Positions 17,169-24,879 of a stretch of DNA of 64,000 bases are shown here, piece by piece. Location of the stretch: positions 372,001 through 436,000 of the forward strand of contig NZ_CP007490.1 of assembly GCF_000699505.1 (NCBI RefSeq), read 5' to 3'. Below the pieces are notes generated by a model. It saw only the letters and a program-made list of their open reading frames with translations. It had not been told where the DNA came from and did not search any database. Position 1 is the first letter of the stretch. Each line of letters begins with the position of its first letter. The position numbers were made by a program, and so were the translations under genes. The DNA is from Rhodoluna lacicola (GTDB lineage Bacteria; Actinomycetota; Actinomycetes; Actinomycetales; Microbacteriaceae).

Positions 17169-17643
17169 CAACAATCTCTTTCAGAAGATCGCGCAGTTCA
17201 TCACGCACGAAATCTTTGGTGGCCAAATCTTCAATCGCAATGCGCAGCGCAACAACTTCACGGGCAAGGTACTCGGTGTCGGCGAGGTTGCGCTCGGCAC
17301 GCTGACGATCTTGCTCAAACTTCACGCGATCGCGGTCATCCTGGCGGTTTTGAGCCAACAAGATTAGGGGAGCGGCGTATGATGCCTGCATTGACAAAAT
17401 CAGTGTCAACAGAGTGAAGTTGGTGGCGCGTGGGTCAAACTGCGCGGACTCTGGAGCCAAAGTGTTCCAGGTAAGCCAAATGGCAACCACAACGGTCATA
17501 CCAATAAGGAATGCTCCGGTGCCCATTGCGCGGGCGAATGATTCCGAAGCGCGACCAAAACGCTCCTGATCAATGGTGATTTTTGGAACCAGGCGCGCAC
17601 GCTTACTAATTGGACGATCCAAACGAATCTTGACCTTAGCCAT
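17149..17643 (-). CDS. DUF1003 membrane protein
   Basis: A 164-residue protein with two membrane helices (about 43-62 and 75-95) joined by NTLAPESAQFDPRATNF, and a charged helical C-terminal part beginning LLAQNRQDDRDRVKFEQDRQ, which is the DUF1003 signature. Function is unknown. Its ATG overlaps the stop of the MgtE-N/CBS gene (TAATG), and it reads into mrp. The same order of three genes occurs in mycobacteria (Rv1232c-Rv1229c). Confidence 0.85.
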   Translation of the reverse strand: MAKVKIRLDRPISKRARLVPKITIDQERFGRASESFARAMGTGAFLIGMTVVVAIWLTWNTLAPESAQFDPRATNFTLLTLILSMQASYAAPLILLAQNRQDDRDRVKFEQDRQRAERNLADTEYLAREVVALRIAIEDLATKDFVRDELRDLLKEIVDERKRD

Positions 17644-18884
17644 TAGTGCACCTCCTCTTCGGTTCGCCAGTCATCAGGCAGTAGGTGGTCTAGAACGTCG
17701 TCCACGGTAACCACACCAATTAGTCGGTGTTCGTCGTCAACAACGGGTAGCGCCACAAGGTTGTAATTTGCAAAAGTTCGGTGAATTACTGAGATGTGGG
17801 TATCGGCCTTAACCGGCTCCAACTCAACATCAAGCAGCACGCTCAAACGTTCGTGCGGTGGGTAGCGCAGCATCTTTTGGAAATGCACTGTGCCCAGGTA
17901 TCGACCCGTTGCAGTTTCGTAAGGTGGCAAAGTAACAAACACCGATGCCGCAAGCACTGGTGAAACTTCTTTTTTGCGGATCATCGCCATGGCTTCGGCA
18001 ACCGTTGCGTCGGCCGCACAAATAATTGGCTCTGTGGTCATCAAACCACCCGCGGTGAATTCGTCAAACTGCATCAACATACGAATGTCTTCAGCTTCTT
18101 CTTCATCCATCAGATCAAGAATTGCTTCGCTTCGCTCCTCAGGCAGATTCGCCATCAAGTCCGCGGCGTCATCGGGTTCCATCAAATCAAGCACCTCGGC
18201 GGCACGCTCGTCATCAAGTTCAGCGATGATGTCAATCTGCTCTTCTTCAGGTAGCTCTTCAAGCACATCGGCTAGACGTTCGTCATCTAGTTCTTCGGCA
18301 ACCTCAAGCATGCGCTCGTCTGGCAGATCCAAAAGCGCCGAAGCAAGGTCGGCAGGGCGAAGTTCCGAGTAGGTCGCAATCAACTGCTGTGCGGTCTGAC
18401 CCTCGTCACCCTCGTGCTCTTCAGAAATCTGTTCCCAGGATGCAAAAACCGTTGCGCCGCGGGCAAAAGGCGAGGCAGAGGTCTTTGGGCGGCGAAGGAA
18501 AAGTTCGCTTACGGTCCATTCCTTGTTTTTGCCCTGCTCGATGGCTAGGTCCTCGATATTTGCTGAGCCGGTGCCGTCTAGCAGGCGCACCTTGCGACCC
18601 AGCATTTGGGCAATTACGCGAAGTTCCTGACCGTGCTGAGTGAATCGGCGAAGGTCAATCAAGCCGGTGGTGATTACCTGGCCGGCAGAAATTGAGGTGA
18701 CTCGGGCGATTGGAACGAAGACCTTGCGACGGCCGCTGATTTCAACCAGCATGCCGGTGGCCTTGGGTGAACCCGATTTACGGTACGCCACAAGAACGTC
18801 AATGACTTTTCCAACGCGGTCTCCCGCTGGGTCAAAGACGCCACAGCCAGCCAATCTGGCGATAAATACTCTCGAAGCGCTCAC
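17643..18884 (-). CDS. MgtE N-domain/CBS-pair soluble protein
   Basis: A 413-residue protein with a PRC-barrel-like N-terminal half (about 1-125), an MgtE intracellular domain made of acidic LPEE/LDDER helical repeats (about 165-275) and a CBS pair (about 285-405). The five transmembrane helices of true MgtE channels are missing, so it is probably a magnesium- or nucleotide-responsive regulator rather than a channel. The GTG start at 18884 is preceded by TAAGGT plus 6 nt on the minus strand, the leaderless arrangement. Confidence 0.85.
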   Translation of the reverse strand: MSASRVFIARLAGCGVFDPAGDRVGKVIDVLVAYRKSGSPKATGMLVEISGRRKVFVPIARVTSISAGQVITTGLIDLRRFTQHGQELRVIAQMLGRKVRLLDGTGSANIEDLAIEQGKNKEWTVSELFLRRPKTSASPFARGATVFASWEQISEEHEGDEGQTAQQLIATYSELRPADLASALLDLPDERMLEVAEELDDERLADVLEELPEEEQIDIIAELDDERAAEVLDLMEPDDAADLMANLPEERSEAILDLMDEEEAEDIRMLMQFDEFTAGGLMTTEPIICAADATVAEAMAMIRKKEVSPVLAASVFVTLPPYETATGRYLGTVHFQKMLRYPPHERLSVLLDVELEPVKADTHISVIHRTFANYNLVALPVVDDEHRLIGVVTVDDVLDHLLPDDWRTEEEVH

Positions 18885-18896
18885 CTTACAACCTTA
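18885..18896 (-). promoter_or_regulatory. leaderless promoter of the MgtE-N/CBS gene
   Basis: Minus-strand TAAGGT (18896-18891) plus TGTAAG precedes the GTG at 18884 by exactly 6 nt. It lies in the 37-bp divergent gap shared with the general-stress-type gene. Confidence 0.5.
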
Positions 18897-18921
18897 GACG
18901 AGAGGTTGAAGGCGTGCCAGA

Positions 18922-19437
18922 ATGAGTTTTGTGAACAATAAGCGAACCCCACGAAACCAGCCAGCAGTGATGCCACAGGGCGAAGTAATTGCAAATTTCA
19001 AGCAGTACAACGAGGCATTGGCCTACGTGGACAATCTGCTGAAGCACAACTTTCCAGCTGGTTCGGTGGCAATTGTGGGTTCCGACCTTCGCACCGTTGA
19101 GCGAATCCGAGGAAAAGTAACTTACGCAAGACTGGCCATCGGTGGTGCCGTCACCGGTTCTTGGGTTGGTTTGGCCTTTGGGTTAATTTTTGGCGGTAGC
19201 TCAGCAACCACTCAGGCGGAATTTGTTTCTGCTTCAGCTGGCATCGGCCAGTCCGTGGTGATTGGTGCTGGCCTTGGAATGCTGTTCAATGTGATTCGCT
19301 ATTCCATGTCACGTAACAAGCGCGGGTTCGTCTCGCAGTCAAGCGTGGTTGCGTCCAAGTATCAGGTTCAAGTGCCGGCCGCGCTGGCCGATCAGGCTCG
19401 CGCGGTGCCTGACCACACCGCCGTCGAAGCTAAATAA
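18922..19437 (+). CDS. GSP17M-domain general-stress-like protein
   Basis: A 171-residue protein. The N-terminal segment (about 20-65, VIANFKQYNEALAYVDNLL and VAIVGSDLRTVERI) matches the general stress protein 17M/YflT-type domain, followed by two glycine-rich membrane helices (about 70-120). Function is unknown. ATG at 18922 has GAAGG about 9 nt upstream; GTG at 18931 is an alternative. It overlaps the convergent aminopeptidase gene by 8 nt. Confidence 0.78.
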   Translation: MSFVNNKRTPRNQPAVMPQGEVIANFKQYNEALAYVDNLLKHNFPAGSVAIVGSDLRTVERIRGKVTYARLAIGGAVTGSWVGLAFGLIFGGSSATTQAEFVSASAGIGQSVVIGAGLGMLFNVIRYSMSRNKRGFVSQSSVVASKYQVQVPAALADQARAVPDHTAVEAK

Positions 19438-20797
19438 ATTTAGCCAACCACTTTTCGACATCTGTTGATTTACGCGGTAGTGCCGCGGTCAAATTTTCAA
19501 CGCCGCTCTTGGTAACCAATACGTCGTCTTCAATTCGCACACCAATGCCACGATATTCCTTTGGCACCGATAGGTCGTCTTGGTGAAAGTAAAGTCCCGG
19601 CTCAATCGTGAAGATCATGCCCGGCTGCAAGATGCCGTCCACATACATTTCGCGGCGGGCCTGCGCGCAGTCATGAACATCAAGCCCTAGGTGATGGCTG
19701 GTGCCGTGCACCATCCAGCGGCGGTGCAGTTGCACATCTTGCTTCATCGATTCCTCGGCAGAGATGCCAATCAGGCCCCACTCGGCGGTTTTCTTGGCAA
19801 TCACGTTCATTGCTGCCTGGTGGACATCACTGAATTTCACACCCGGCTTGGCCACCTTGAACGCGGCATCTGCCGCTTCCAGCACCGCGTCGTAAATCTT
19901 GCGTTGGATGTGGGTGAATTTTCCAGACACCGGCAGGGTCCTGGTGACATCCGCCGTGTAAAGGCTGTCTACCTCAACACCTGCGTCAAGCAGAATCAAA
20001 TCGTTTTTGTTGACCGGGCCATCGTTGGTGATCCAGTGCAGGGTACATGCGTGTGGCCCAGAGGCGGCGATGGTGTCGTATCCAAGTCCGTTACCATTTA
20101 TCCGGGCCTCGGCATAAAACGCTGTCTCAACGATGCGTTCTCCGCGCTGATGACCAACCGCTTGCTTCAAACTCTTGGCTGCAGATTCAAAACCCATCAC
20201 CGATGCCGCAACGGCCTTACGCATTTCGGCAATCTCGTAGGAGTCTTTTACCAAGCGCAGTTCAGATACAAATTGCGCAAGTTCGGCATCCTTATTTAGG
20301 TTCCGTATTTTTTCTTTTGGCAGCGTCTTCAGAAATGCCTTGTATGAAGTTAAGGAGCGGGTCTGAATATCTAGCAGAGCCGAAACTTGCTTCAGGCTGG
20401 GACGCTTGCCAACCCAAAACTCTCCGATAGCGGCGTTTGCAAAAAACTCATCACTGTCGTGGCCTGCAGTCTCGCGAAGAAAAATCATGGACTTAGATGT
20501 CTTGCCGCGAGCGTCAATTACTAAGACTGAATCAGGAACAGTTGCCGAGCCCCACCCGGTCAGGTGAGAGAACGCGCTGTGAGCGCGATACATATAATTG
20601 GTGTCGTTTGAGCGAACCTTTGCCGCACCCGCTTCGAAGACTAGAATCTGGCCTTTGAATTTTTTTGCAACCGCATCGCGGCGGGCGGATGCATATTTAG
20701 CCACCGCAGATTTTTTTGGGAGTGAATCTTTTTGTTTCGCCCAGTTGGCGCCCATGTATTCAAGGAATTTGCGATTCTGCGGAGTGCGGGTTCTCAT
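19430..20797 (-). CDS. pepP: Xaa-Pro aminopeptidase (aminopeptidase P)
   Basis: A 455-residue M24B metallopeptidase cleaving N-terminal X-Pro bonds. The N-terminal creatinase-like domain spans about 1-190. The pita-bread domain holds the two-metal site: DAGVEVDSLYTADVTRT (two Asp), HGTSHHLGLDVHD (His), FTIEPGLY (Glu) and GVRIEDDVLV (Glu). All five ligands are present. The ATG at 20797 is 17 nt from the divergent PHP gene. AAAGGA directly abuts the ATG, which is unusually close. Confidence 0.93.
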   Translation of the reverse strand: MRTRTPQNRKFLEYMGANWAKQKDSLPKKSAVAKYASARRDAVAKKFKGQILVFEAGAAKVRSNDTNYMYRAHSAFSHLTGWGSATVPDSVLVIDARGKTSKSMIFLRETAGHDSDEFFANAAIGEFWVGKRPSLKQVSALLDIQTRSLTSYKAFLKTLPKEKIRNLNKDAELAQFVSELRLVKDSYEIAEMRKAVAASVMGFESAAKSLKQAVGHQRGERIVETAFYAEARINGNGLGYDTIAASGPHACTLHWITNDGPVNKNDLILLDAGVEVDSLYTADVTRTLPVSGKFTHIQRKIYDAVLEAADAAFKVAKPGVKFSDVHQAAMNVIAKKTAEWGLIGISAEESMKQDVQLHRRWMVHGTSHHLGLDVHDCAQARREMYVDGILQPGMIFTIEPGLYFHQDDLSVPKEYRGIGVRIEDDVLVTKSGVENLTAALPRKSTDVEKWLAKFI

Positions 20798-20802
20798 TCC
20801 TT

Positions 20803-20814
20803 TATTCTGGCACT
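20803..20814 (+). promoter_or_regulatory. leaderless promoter of the PHP gene
   Basis: TATTCT (20803-20808) plus 6 nt precedes ATG at 20815. This supports that ATG rather than in-frame starts up to 99 nt upstream, which would run inside pepP. Confidence 0.55.
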
Positions 20815-21699
20815 ATGGCAATCATTGACCTGCACTCGCACTCCAACCGCTCAGACGGCAAAGAGTCGCCGACAGAGGTCTTTGAGCATGCGGCAGCTGC
20901 TGGAGTGAATGTGTTGGCGCTGACCGATCACGACACCACCACCGGTTGGGCAGAGGGTGCAGAGGCTGCGGCCCGATTGGGAATTGGCTTTGTGCCTGGC
21001 ATTGAGGTAACCACGCGTGCCAAGGTTCGCGTTGGCGAGCGTGACCGATTTATCAGCGTGCACATGTTGGCTTATTTGCCCGACCCACAGTACAAACCTC
21101 TCGCCGACGAATTGCATGACACCGTGGGTTCACGTGAGATTCGTGCGATGGGCATCACAGACAAGCTAGCCAAGGATTTTCCGATTACCTGGGATTTGGT
21201 TTTAGAAATGCTGGAAGATGGCGCAACCATTGGTCGCCCGGCAATTGCTGATGCGCTGGTTAAGTTGGGCGTGGTTGCCGATCGCGCCGAGGCGTTCAGG
21301 GGAGTGCTCGACAAGCACGGCCCCTATTACATAGCTACAGACACCACCGATACCTTCGACGCCATCAAGTTAATTCGCGAATCTGGTGGCGTGCCAATAA
21401 TTGCTCATCCATTGACCGATGTTGGGGCAAATGCATCTCGCGGTGATTTGCCAGAAGAGCACTTTGAAAAACTAATTGATGCCGGACTGATGGGATTTGA
21501 GGTCTACCACCGCGAAGTGCCAGAGGTTGCCCGCGAATGGTTGTTAATGCTGGCGCGTAAACACGATTTGATTCACACCGGCTCTAGCGATTACCACGGT
21601 GTGCATGGCAAACCGAATCGCCTTGGTGAAAACACCACCGCTCCAGAAATGTTTGAAAGAATTTTGGCAGCGGGTACCGGTTCAAAAGCAATTTTGTAG
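20815..21699 (+). CDS. PHP-domain phosphoesterase (TrpH/RNase AM-like)
   Basis: A 294-residue metal-dependent phosphoesterase. The PHP motifs are intact: DLHSHSNRSDG near the start, LTDHDTT, PGIEVTT, the AHP segment and GSSDYHG near 255. Relatives such as TrpH/YciV hydrolyse 3',5'-nucleotide bisphosphates or trim RNA 5' ends. The start is set by the leaderless promoter. A DUF4287 gene follows after 18 nt and may be co-transcribed. Confidence 0.87.
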   Translation: MAIIDLHSHSNRSDGKESPTEVFEHAAAAGVNVLALTDHDTTTGWAEGAEAAARLGIGFVPGIEVTTRAKVRVGERDRFISVHMLAYLPDPQYKPLADELHDTVGSREIRAMGITDKLAKDFPITWDLVLEMLEDGATIGRPAIADALVKLGVVADRAEAFRGVLDKHGPYYIATDTTDTFDAIKLIRESGGVPIIAHPLTDVGANASRGDLPEEHFEKLIDAGLMGFEVYHREVPEVAREWLLMLARKHDLIHTGSSDYHGVHGKPNRLGENTTAPEMFERILAAGTGSKAIL

Positions 21700-21717
21700 C
21701 AGAAGGTCAGAGAAAAA

Positions 21718-21930
21718 ATGGCAGAAAAAGTTATGGGACCAAAGTCTTACTTTCCATCGATTGAAAAGAAGTATGGCAAACCCATCGAACACTGGATGAA
21801 GTTGCTCAAGGCAACCAAGAGCATGAAGCATATGGAAGCGGTGAACTGGTTAAAGACCGAACATGAAATTGGTCACGGTCACGCCAACGCCTTAGTTGCG
21901 GTTTACCGCCAAGAAAACGGGCTTAGTTAA
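21718..21930 (+). CDS. DUF4287 small protein
   Basis: A 70-residue basic helical protein. The pattern GPKSYFPSIEKKYGKPIEHWMKLL followed by HMEAVNWLKTEHEIGHGHANALV is that of DUF4287, found as a stand-alone protein or fused to DUF5655. The function is unknown. It lies 18 nt after the PHP phosphoesterase gene and converges on the helicase gene, 6 nt away. Confidence 0.85.
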   Translation: MAEKVMGPKSYFPSIEKKYGKPIEHWMKLLKATKSMKHMEAVNWLKTEHEIGHGHANALVAVYRQENGLS

Positions 21931-21936
21931 CGCGAC

Positions 21937-23388
21937 TTAGTTAGCGGCCGGTTTTCCGCCTTTAGTGCGGTTGCGCTGACGCGGTGGACGCTTGTGTTCG
22001 CCACCTCCGTGTGACTCAGTCTTTGGCGCATCCGACTTAGGTGCATCTCCGTTTGACTTGTGAGGGCGGTCGCCACCGCGGTGACGGCTCTTATCTCCAC
22101 GACCAGCACCATCTTTGTGGTTTCTACCGGCTTGCCCACCCGCGCGACCAGAGTTGCCGCGAGGCTTCTCATCATCACCAGGCTTCCAACCCTCAGGTCG
22201 CTTGCTCTTAGCGATGCGCCCCTTGGTACCAGCGGGAATTTCTAGATCCTTAAACAGGTGATCTGAGCTTGAGTAGGTCTCGGTTGGGTCTGGTTGACCA
22301 AATTCCAAAGCGGTGTTGATGTGAGTCCAGCGAGTCAGGTCCTCCCAGTCAACGAAGGTCACGGCAATACCGGTGCGTCCTGCGCGACCGGTGCGACCAA
22401 CGCGGTGCAGGTAGGCCTTCTCGTCCTCTGGAATTGTGTAGTTGATCACGTGAGTTACATCGTCAACATCGATACCGCGAGCGGCGACTTCGGTGGCAAC
22501 CAAAATATCTTTTTTACCGGCGCGGAATGCAGCCATCGAGCGCTCACGTGCTTCTTGCGTCATGTCTCCGTGCAGTGCGCATGCGTTAAAGCCGCGATCA
22601 ATAAGTTCTTCCGAAACCTTTGACGCTTGACGCTTGGTCTTGGTGAAGATTACGGTCTTGCCGCGACCTTCGGCTTGCAGAATGCGGCCAACCACTTCAT
22701 CTTTATCCAGCGCGTGCGCACGGTAGATGAATTGCTTAATGTCGGCCTTAGTCTGGCCTTCATCGGGGTCATTGGTGCGAATGTGCACCGGGCGGTTCTG
22801 GTATTTGCGAGCCATGGTCACGATGGTGCCTGGCATAGTAGCCGAGAACAACATGGTCTGGCGACCATCTGGTGTGTAGGCAAAAAGTTTTTCAACGTCC
22901 GGCAGGAAGCCAAGGTCAAGCATTTCGTCTGCTTCATCAAGAACCATGAAACGAATGTTGCTCAAGTCCAGAAGTTTCTGCTTAGAAAGGTCAATCAAGC
23001 GACCCGGGGTGCCAACAATAACCTGCGCACCAGCATTGATTTCGGCAACCTGATCTTCGTAAGACTTTCCACCGTAAATTGCGGCCACCTGAGTCGAGCG
23101 GTTTGCAGATGCTAGCTTTAGGTCGTCGGCAACCTGGATGGCAAGTTCGCGAGTTGGAACTACTACCAGCGCCTTTGCCCCAGGCTCTGGATTGATTCCA
23201 AGGCTCTGCAACAGTGGCAAACCAAAGCCAAGAGTCTTACCGGTACCGGTTTTTGCCTGGCCGATGATGTCTTGGCCAGTTAAAGCAAGCGGAATAGCCT
23301 GTTCCTGGATTGGAAACGGACTGGTGATACCTCGGCTCTCGAGGGCATCAACGATGTCCTGATCAATGCCTAATTCCTTGAAATTCAA
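21937..23388 (-). CDS. rhlE: DEAD-box RNA helicase with basic Gly/Arg-rich tail
   Basis: A 483-residue SF2 helicase. All motifs are present in order: Q motif FPIQEQAIP, I AKTGTGKT, Ia PTRELA, Ib TPGRL, II DEAD, III SAT, V ARGIDV and VI HRVGRTGRAG. The last about 90 residues are Gly/Arg/Lys/His-rich and probably bind RNA. TTG at 23388 is chosen because AGGAG lies 4-5 nt upstream and the family begins at NFKELG; the frame is open 126 codons further through the divergent gene. In mycobacteria rhlE (Rv3211) also faces the ferritin-like gene. Confidence 0.9.
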   Translation of the reverse strand: MNFKELGIDQDIVDALESRGITSPFPIQEQAIPLALTGQDIIGQAKTGTGKTLGFGLPLLQSLGINPEPGAKALVVVPTRELAIQVADDLKLASANRSTQVAAIYGGKSYEDQVAEINAGAQVIVGTPGRLIDLSKQKLLDLSNIRFMVLDEADEMLDLGFLPDVEKLFAYTPDGRQTMLFSATMPGTIVTMARKYQNRPVHIRTNDPDEGQTKADIKQFIYRAHALDKDEVVGRILQAEGRGKTVIFTKTKRQASKVSEELIDRGFNACALHGDMTQEARERSMAAFRAGKKDILVATEVAARGIDVDDVTHVINYTIPEDEKAYLHRVGRTGRAGRTGIAVTFVDWEDLTRWTHINTALEFGQPDPTETYSSSDHLFKDLEIPAGTKGRIAKSKRPEGWKPGDDEKPRGNSGRAGGQAGRNHKDGAGRGDKSRHRGGDRPHKSNGDAPKSDAPKTESHGGGEHKRPPRQRNRTKGGKPAAN

Positions 23389-23402
23389 AATGCTCCTAAG
23401 TC

Positions 23403-23437
23403 TTGACCAGTCTAGCCGTCGGGTTATCCTTGTTGAC
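23403..23437 (+). promoter_or_regulatory. leaderless promoter of the ferritin-like gene
   Basis: TTGACC (23403-23408), a 16-nt spacer and TATCCT (23425-23430) lie 7 nt before GTG at 23438. This is the best -35/-10 pair among the leaderless set. Confidence 0.65.
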
Positions 23438-24211
23438 GTGTTCGAATGGCTGAAGCGTCTACGTACCACCGCCCGCAATTTCACATTGCCAGCGCGTGAG
23501 GAGCGAGGCGCACGCAACACCGAAAAGGTGAACCTCAAGCCATACACCCCGGAACCTAAGGTTTTTCTTGGCCAGTTGGCGTATCTGCAGCTAAGCCAGT
23601 TTGAAATTTTGACCAGTGAATTGAAGTATTCACCCAACACGCAGTACAAGGCGGAATTAGGTGAGGCTGCGGCCAAGAGTTTTGAAAAGTACCGCGCCAT
23701 CTCTAAGAAGATTGCCGCCATGGGAATTGATCCCACCGATGCAATGGACCCGTTCGTTGAACGCATCGAAACTTTTCACTCTCGCACCAACGGGCTTGAT
23801 TGGTACGAGACAGTCATCAAGATTTATTTGGTTTCTGGACTACTCGATGACTTTTACCGTCGTTTGGCAATTGGGTTAGACCCAATTACCCGCGCCGAGG
23901 TAGAGAAAGCACTTAAGGACACAAAGTTTGAAGCGTTCGCCAAGAAAGTTTTGATTGAGTCAATGGCGCGTGATGCGCAACTGGGTTCACGTCTAGCGCT
24001 GTGGGGCCGCCGAATCATGGGCGATGTGTTACTTGAGCTGCGTGCGGCATTTGATAATCGCAAGCTCGCGGGAATCGCGAAAACCAAGAAGCTGACTATA
24101 GAAGAAGAGCGTGCGGTTAACCTGGCGTCTTACTCAAAACTTGAGCCATTGATCACCGAACTTATCGGTGCTCACACAATGCGCATGGACGCGCTTGGCC
24201 TAACTGCCTAA
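23438..24211 (+). CDS. ferritin-like-fold protein
   Basis: A 257-residue helical protein of the ferritin-like (MiaE-related) group conserved next to the DEAD-box helicase in actinobacteria. The helices contain LGQLAYLQLSQFEI, AAKSFEKYRAI, DWYETVIKIYLVSGLLDDFY and related segments. Several expected ExxH-type iron ligands are not obvious, so metal binding is uncertain. GTG at 23438 is chosen from the promoter that places transcription start at this codon; the open frame extends 72 nt upstream through the helicase start. Confidence 0.75.
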   Translation: MFEWLKRLRTTARNFTLPAREERGARNTEKVNLKPYTPEPKVFLGQLAYLQLSQFEILTSELKYSPNTQYKAELGEAAAKSFEKYRAISKKIAAMGIDPTDAMDPFVERIETFHSRTNGLDWYETVIKIYLVSGLLDDFYRRLAIGLDPITRAEVEKALKDTKFEAFAKKVLIESMARDAQLGSRLALWGRRIMGDVLLELRAAFDNRKLAGIAKTKKLTIEEERAVNLASYSKLEPLITELIGAHTMRMDALGLTA

Positions 24212-24230
24212 TTCGTAAATTCGCTTAGGC
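24206..24230. terminator. short inverted repeat containing both stop codons
   Basis: GCCTAA and TTAGGC flank a 13-nt spacer. The left arm contains the TAA of the ferritin-like gene; the right arm starts with the complement of the TAA of the convergent membrane gene. It could be a weak terminator; there is no T-run. Confidence 0.25.
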
Positions 24231-24566
24231 GCTCAGAATTACCGTGTCGTCTTTGTTTGAATTATCTTTTTTAGCGGCGGGCTTCAATGACTTTCCGGCC
24301 GCGCGGCGCTTATCGATGTATTTAGCACCGAACCAAATAGCCGCAGGCATGCCAAGCATCACAATTAGCCAAATCCAAACCTGGTCGTAGTGCAGGCCAA
24401 CCCAGGTTCCGATAATCCAAAGCAAGCTTCCAGAGATAACACCCAGGGCAGTTGGCACCAGGGATCCATAGTTTTCGCTTTTTACGCCCACGTATGGAGC
24501 GACCAGGCCAAGAATTACTGCGTAAATTGCAATAAAGAGCACATTAAGAAGTGAGATGAAATCCAT
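24225..24566 (-). CDS. hypothetical membrane protein
   Basis: A 113-residue protein with three hydrophobic helices (about 5-25, 35-58 and 64-84) and a Lys-rich soluble tail with an acidic end. No family is recognised. It is translationally coupled to the DUF3107 gene (TAATG overlap). Confidence 0.7.
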   Translation of the reverse strand: MDFISLLNVLFIAIYAVILGLVAPYVGVKSENYGSLVPTALGVISGSLLWIIGTWVGLHYDQVWIWLIVMLGMPAAIWFGAKYIDKRRAAGKSLKPAAKKDNSNKDDTVILSA

Positions 24567-24790
24567 TAGGCAATAAATCCAACTCGACGGGTTTCTTCCT
24601 CGCCGATTTCTACGTAGGCGAGGGCATCAGTCGGAACCACGAACAGGCGCCCCTTGTTGTCAACTAGCTTCAACACTTTTGCGCCGGCTTCAAGCGCCTG
24701 GGCAACAACTGATTCAACCTCCGCGGCAGACTGTGCTGACTCGAAGCTGATCTCACGCGAGCTTTGGCGGATGCCGATTTTGATGTCCAT
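24566..24790 (-). CDS. DUF3107 protein
   Basis: A 74-residue protein with the DUF3107 pattern: MDIKIGIRQSSREISFES, a central helix and a C-terminal VVPTDALAYVEIGEEETRRVGF. The mycobacterial homologue is Rv3208A; it has no established function. A GAAAGG ribosome site lies about 8 nt before the ATG, and a TAATCT -10 lies further upstream on the minus strand near 24816-24821. It is divergent from adnA. Confidence 0.85.
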   Translation of the reverse strand: MDIKIGIRQSSREISFESAQSAAEVESVVAQALEAGAKVLKLVDNKGRLFVVPTDALAYVEIGEEETRRVGFIA

Positions 24791-24866
24791 CGCAGACCTT
24801 TCGTTTACCTGACAAGATTACGACACCTGCACGACCGGCTGTGCCAGAAATGTCACTCTCGCAGGG

Positions 24867-24879
24867 TAGTTTTGAGCGC
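24867..24879 (+). promoter_or_regulatory. leaderless promoter of adnA
   Basis: TAGTTT (24867-24872) plus 7 nt precedes ATG at 24880. It supports a start 13 codons downstream of the longest open frame. Confidence 0.5.

Noticed and set aside
17974-18372. A 132-codon plus-strand open frame, very Ser-rich
   Set aside because: It lies wholly opposite the acidic MgtE-N repeats; the Ser/Ile/Met composition is what the antisense of Glu/Asp/Leu-rich sequence gives. No start signal and no family resemblance.
20716-20814. 33-codon N-terminal extension of the PHP protein
   Set aside because: It overlaps the 5' end of divergent pepP and precedes the DLHSHS motif that normally begins these proteins; the ATG at 20815 has a correctly placed -10.
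23389-23766. N-terminal extension of 126 codons for the DEAD-box helicase
   Set aside because: The extension runs antisense to the ferritin-like gene, lacks helicase-family similarity, and the TTG at 23388 has a proper AGGAG site.
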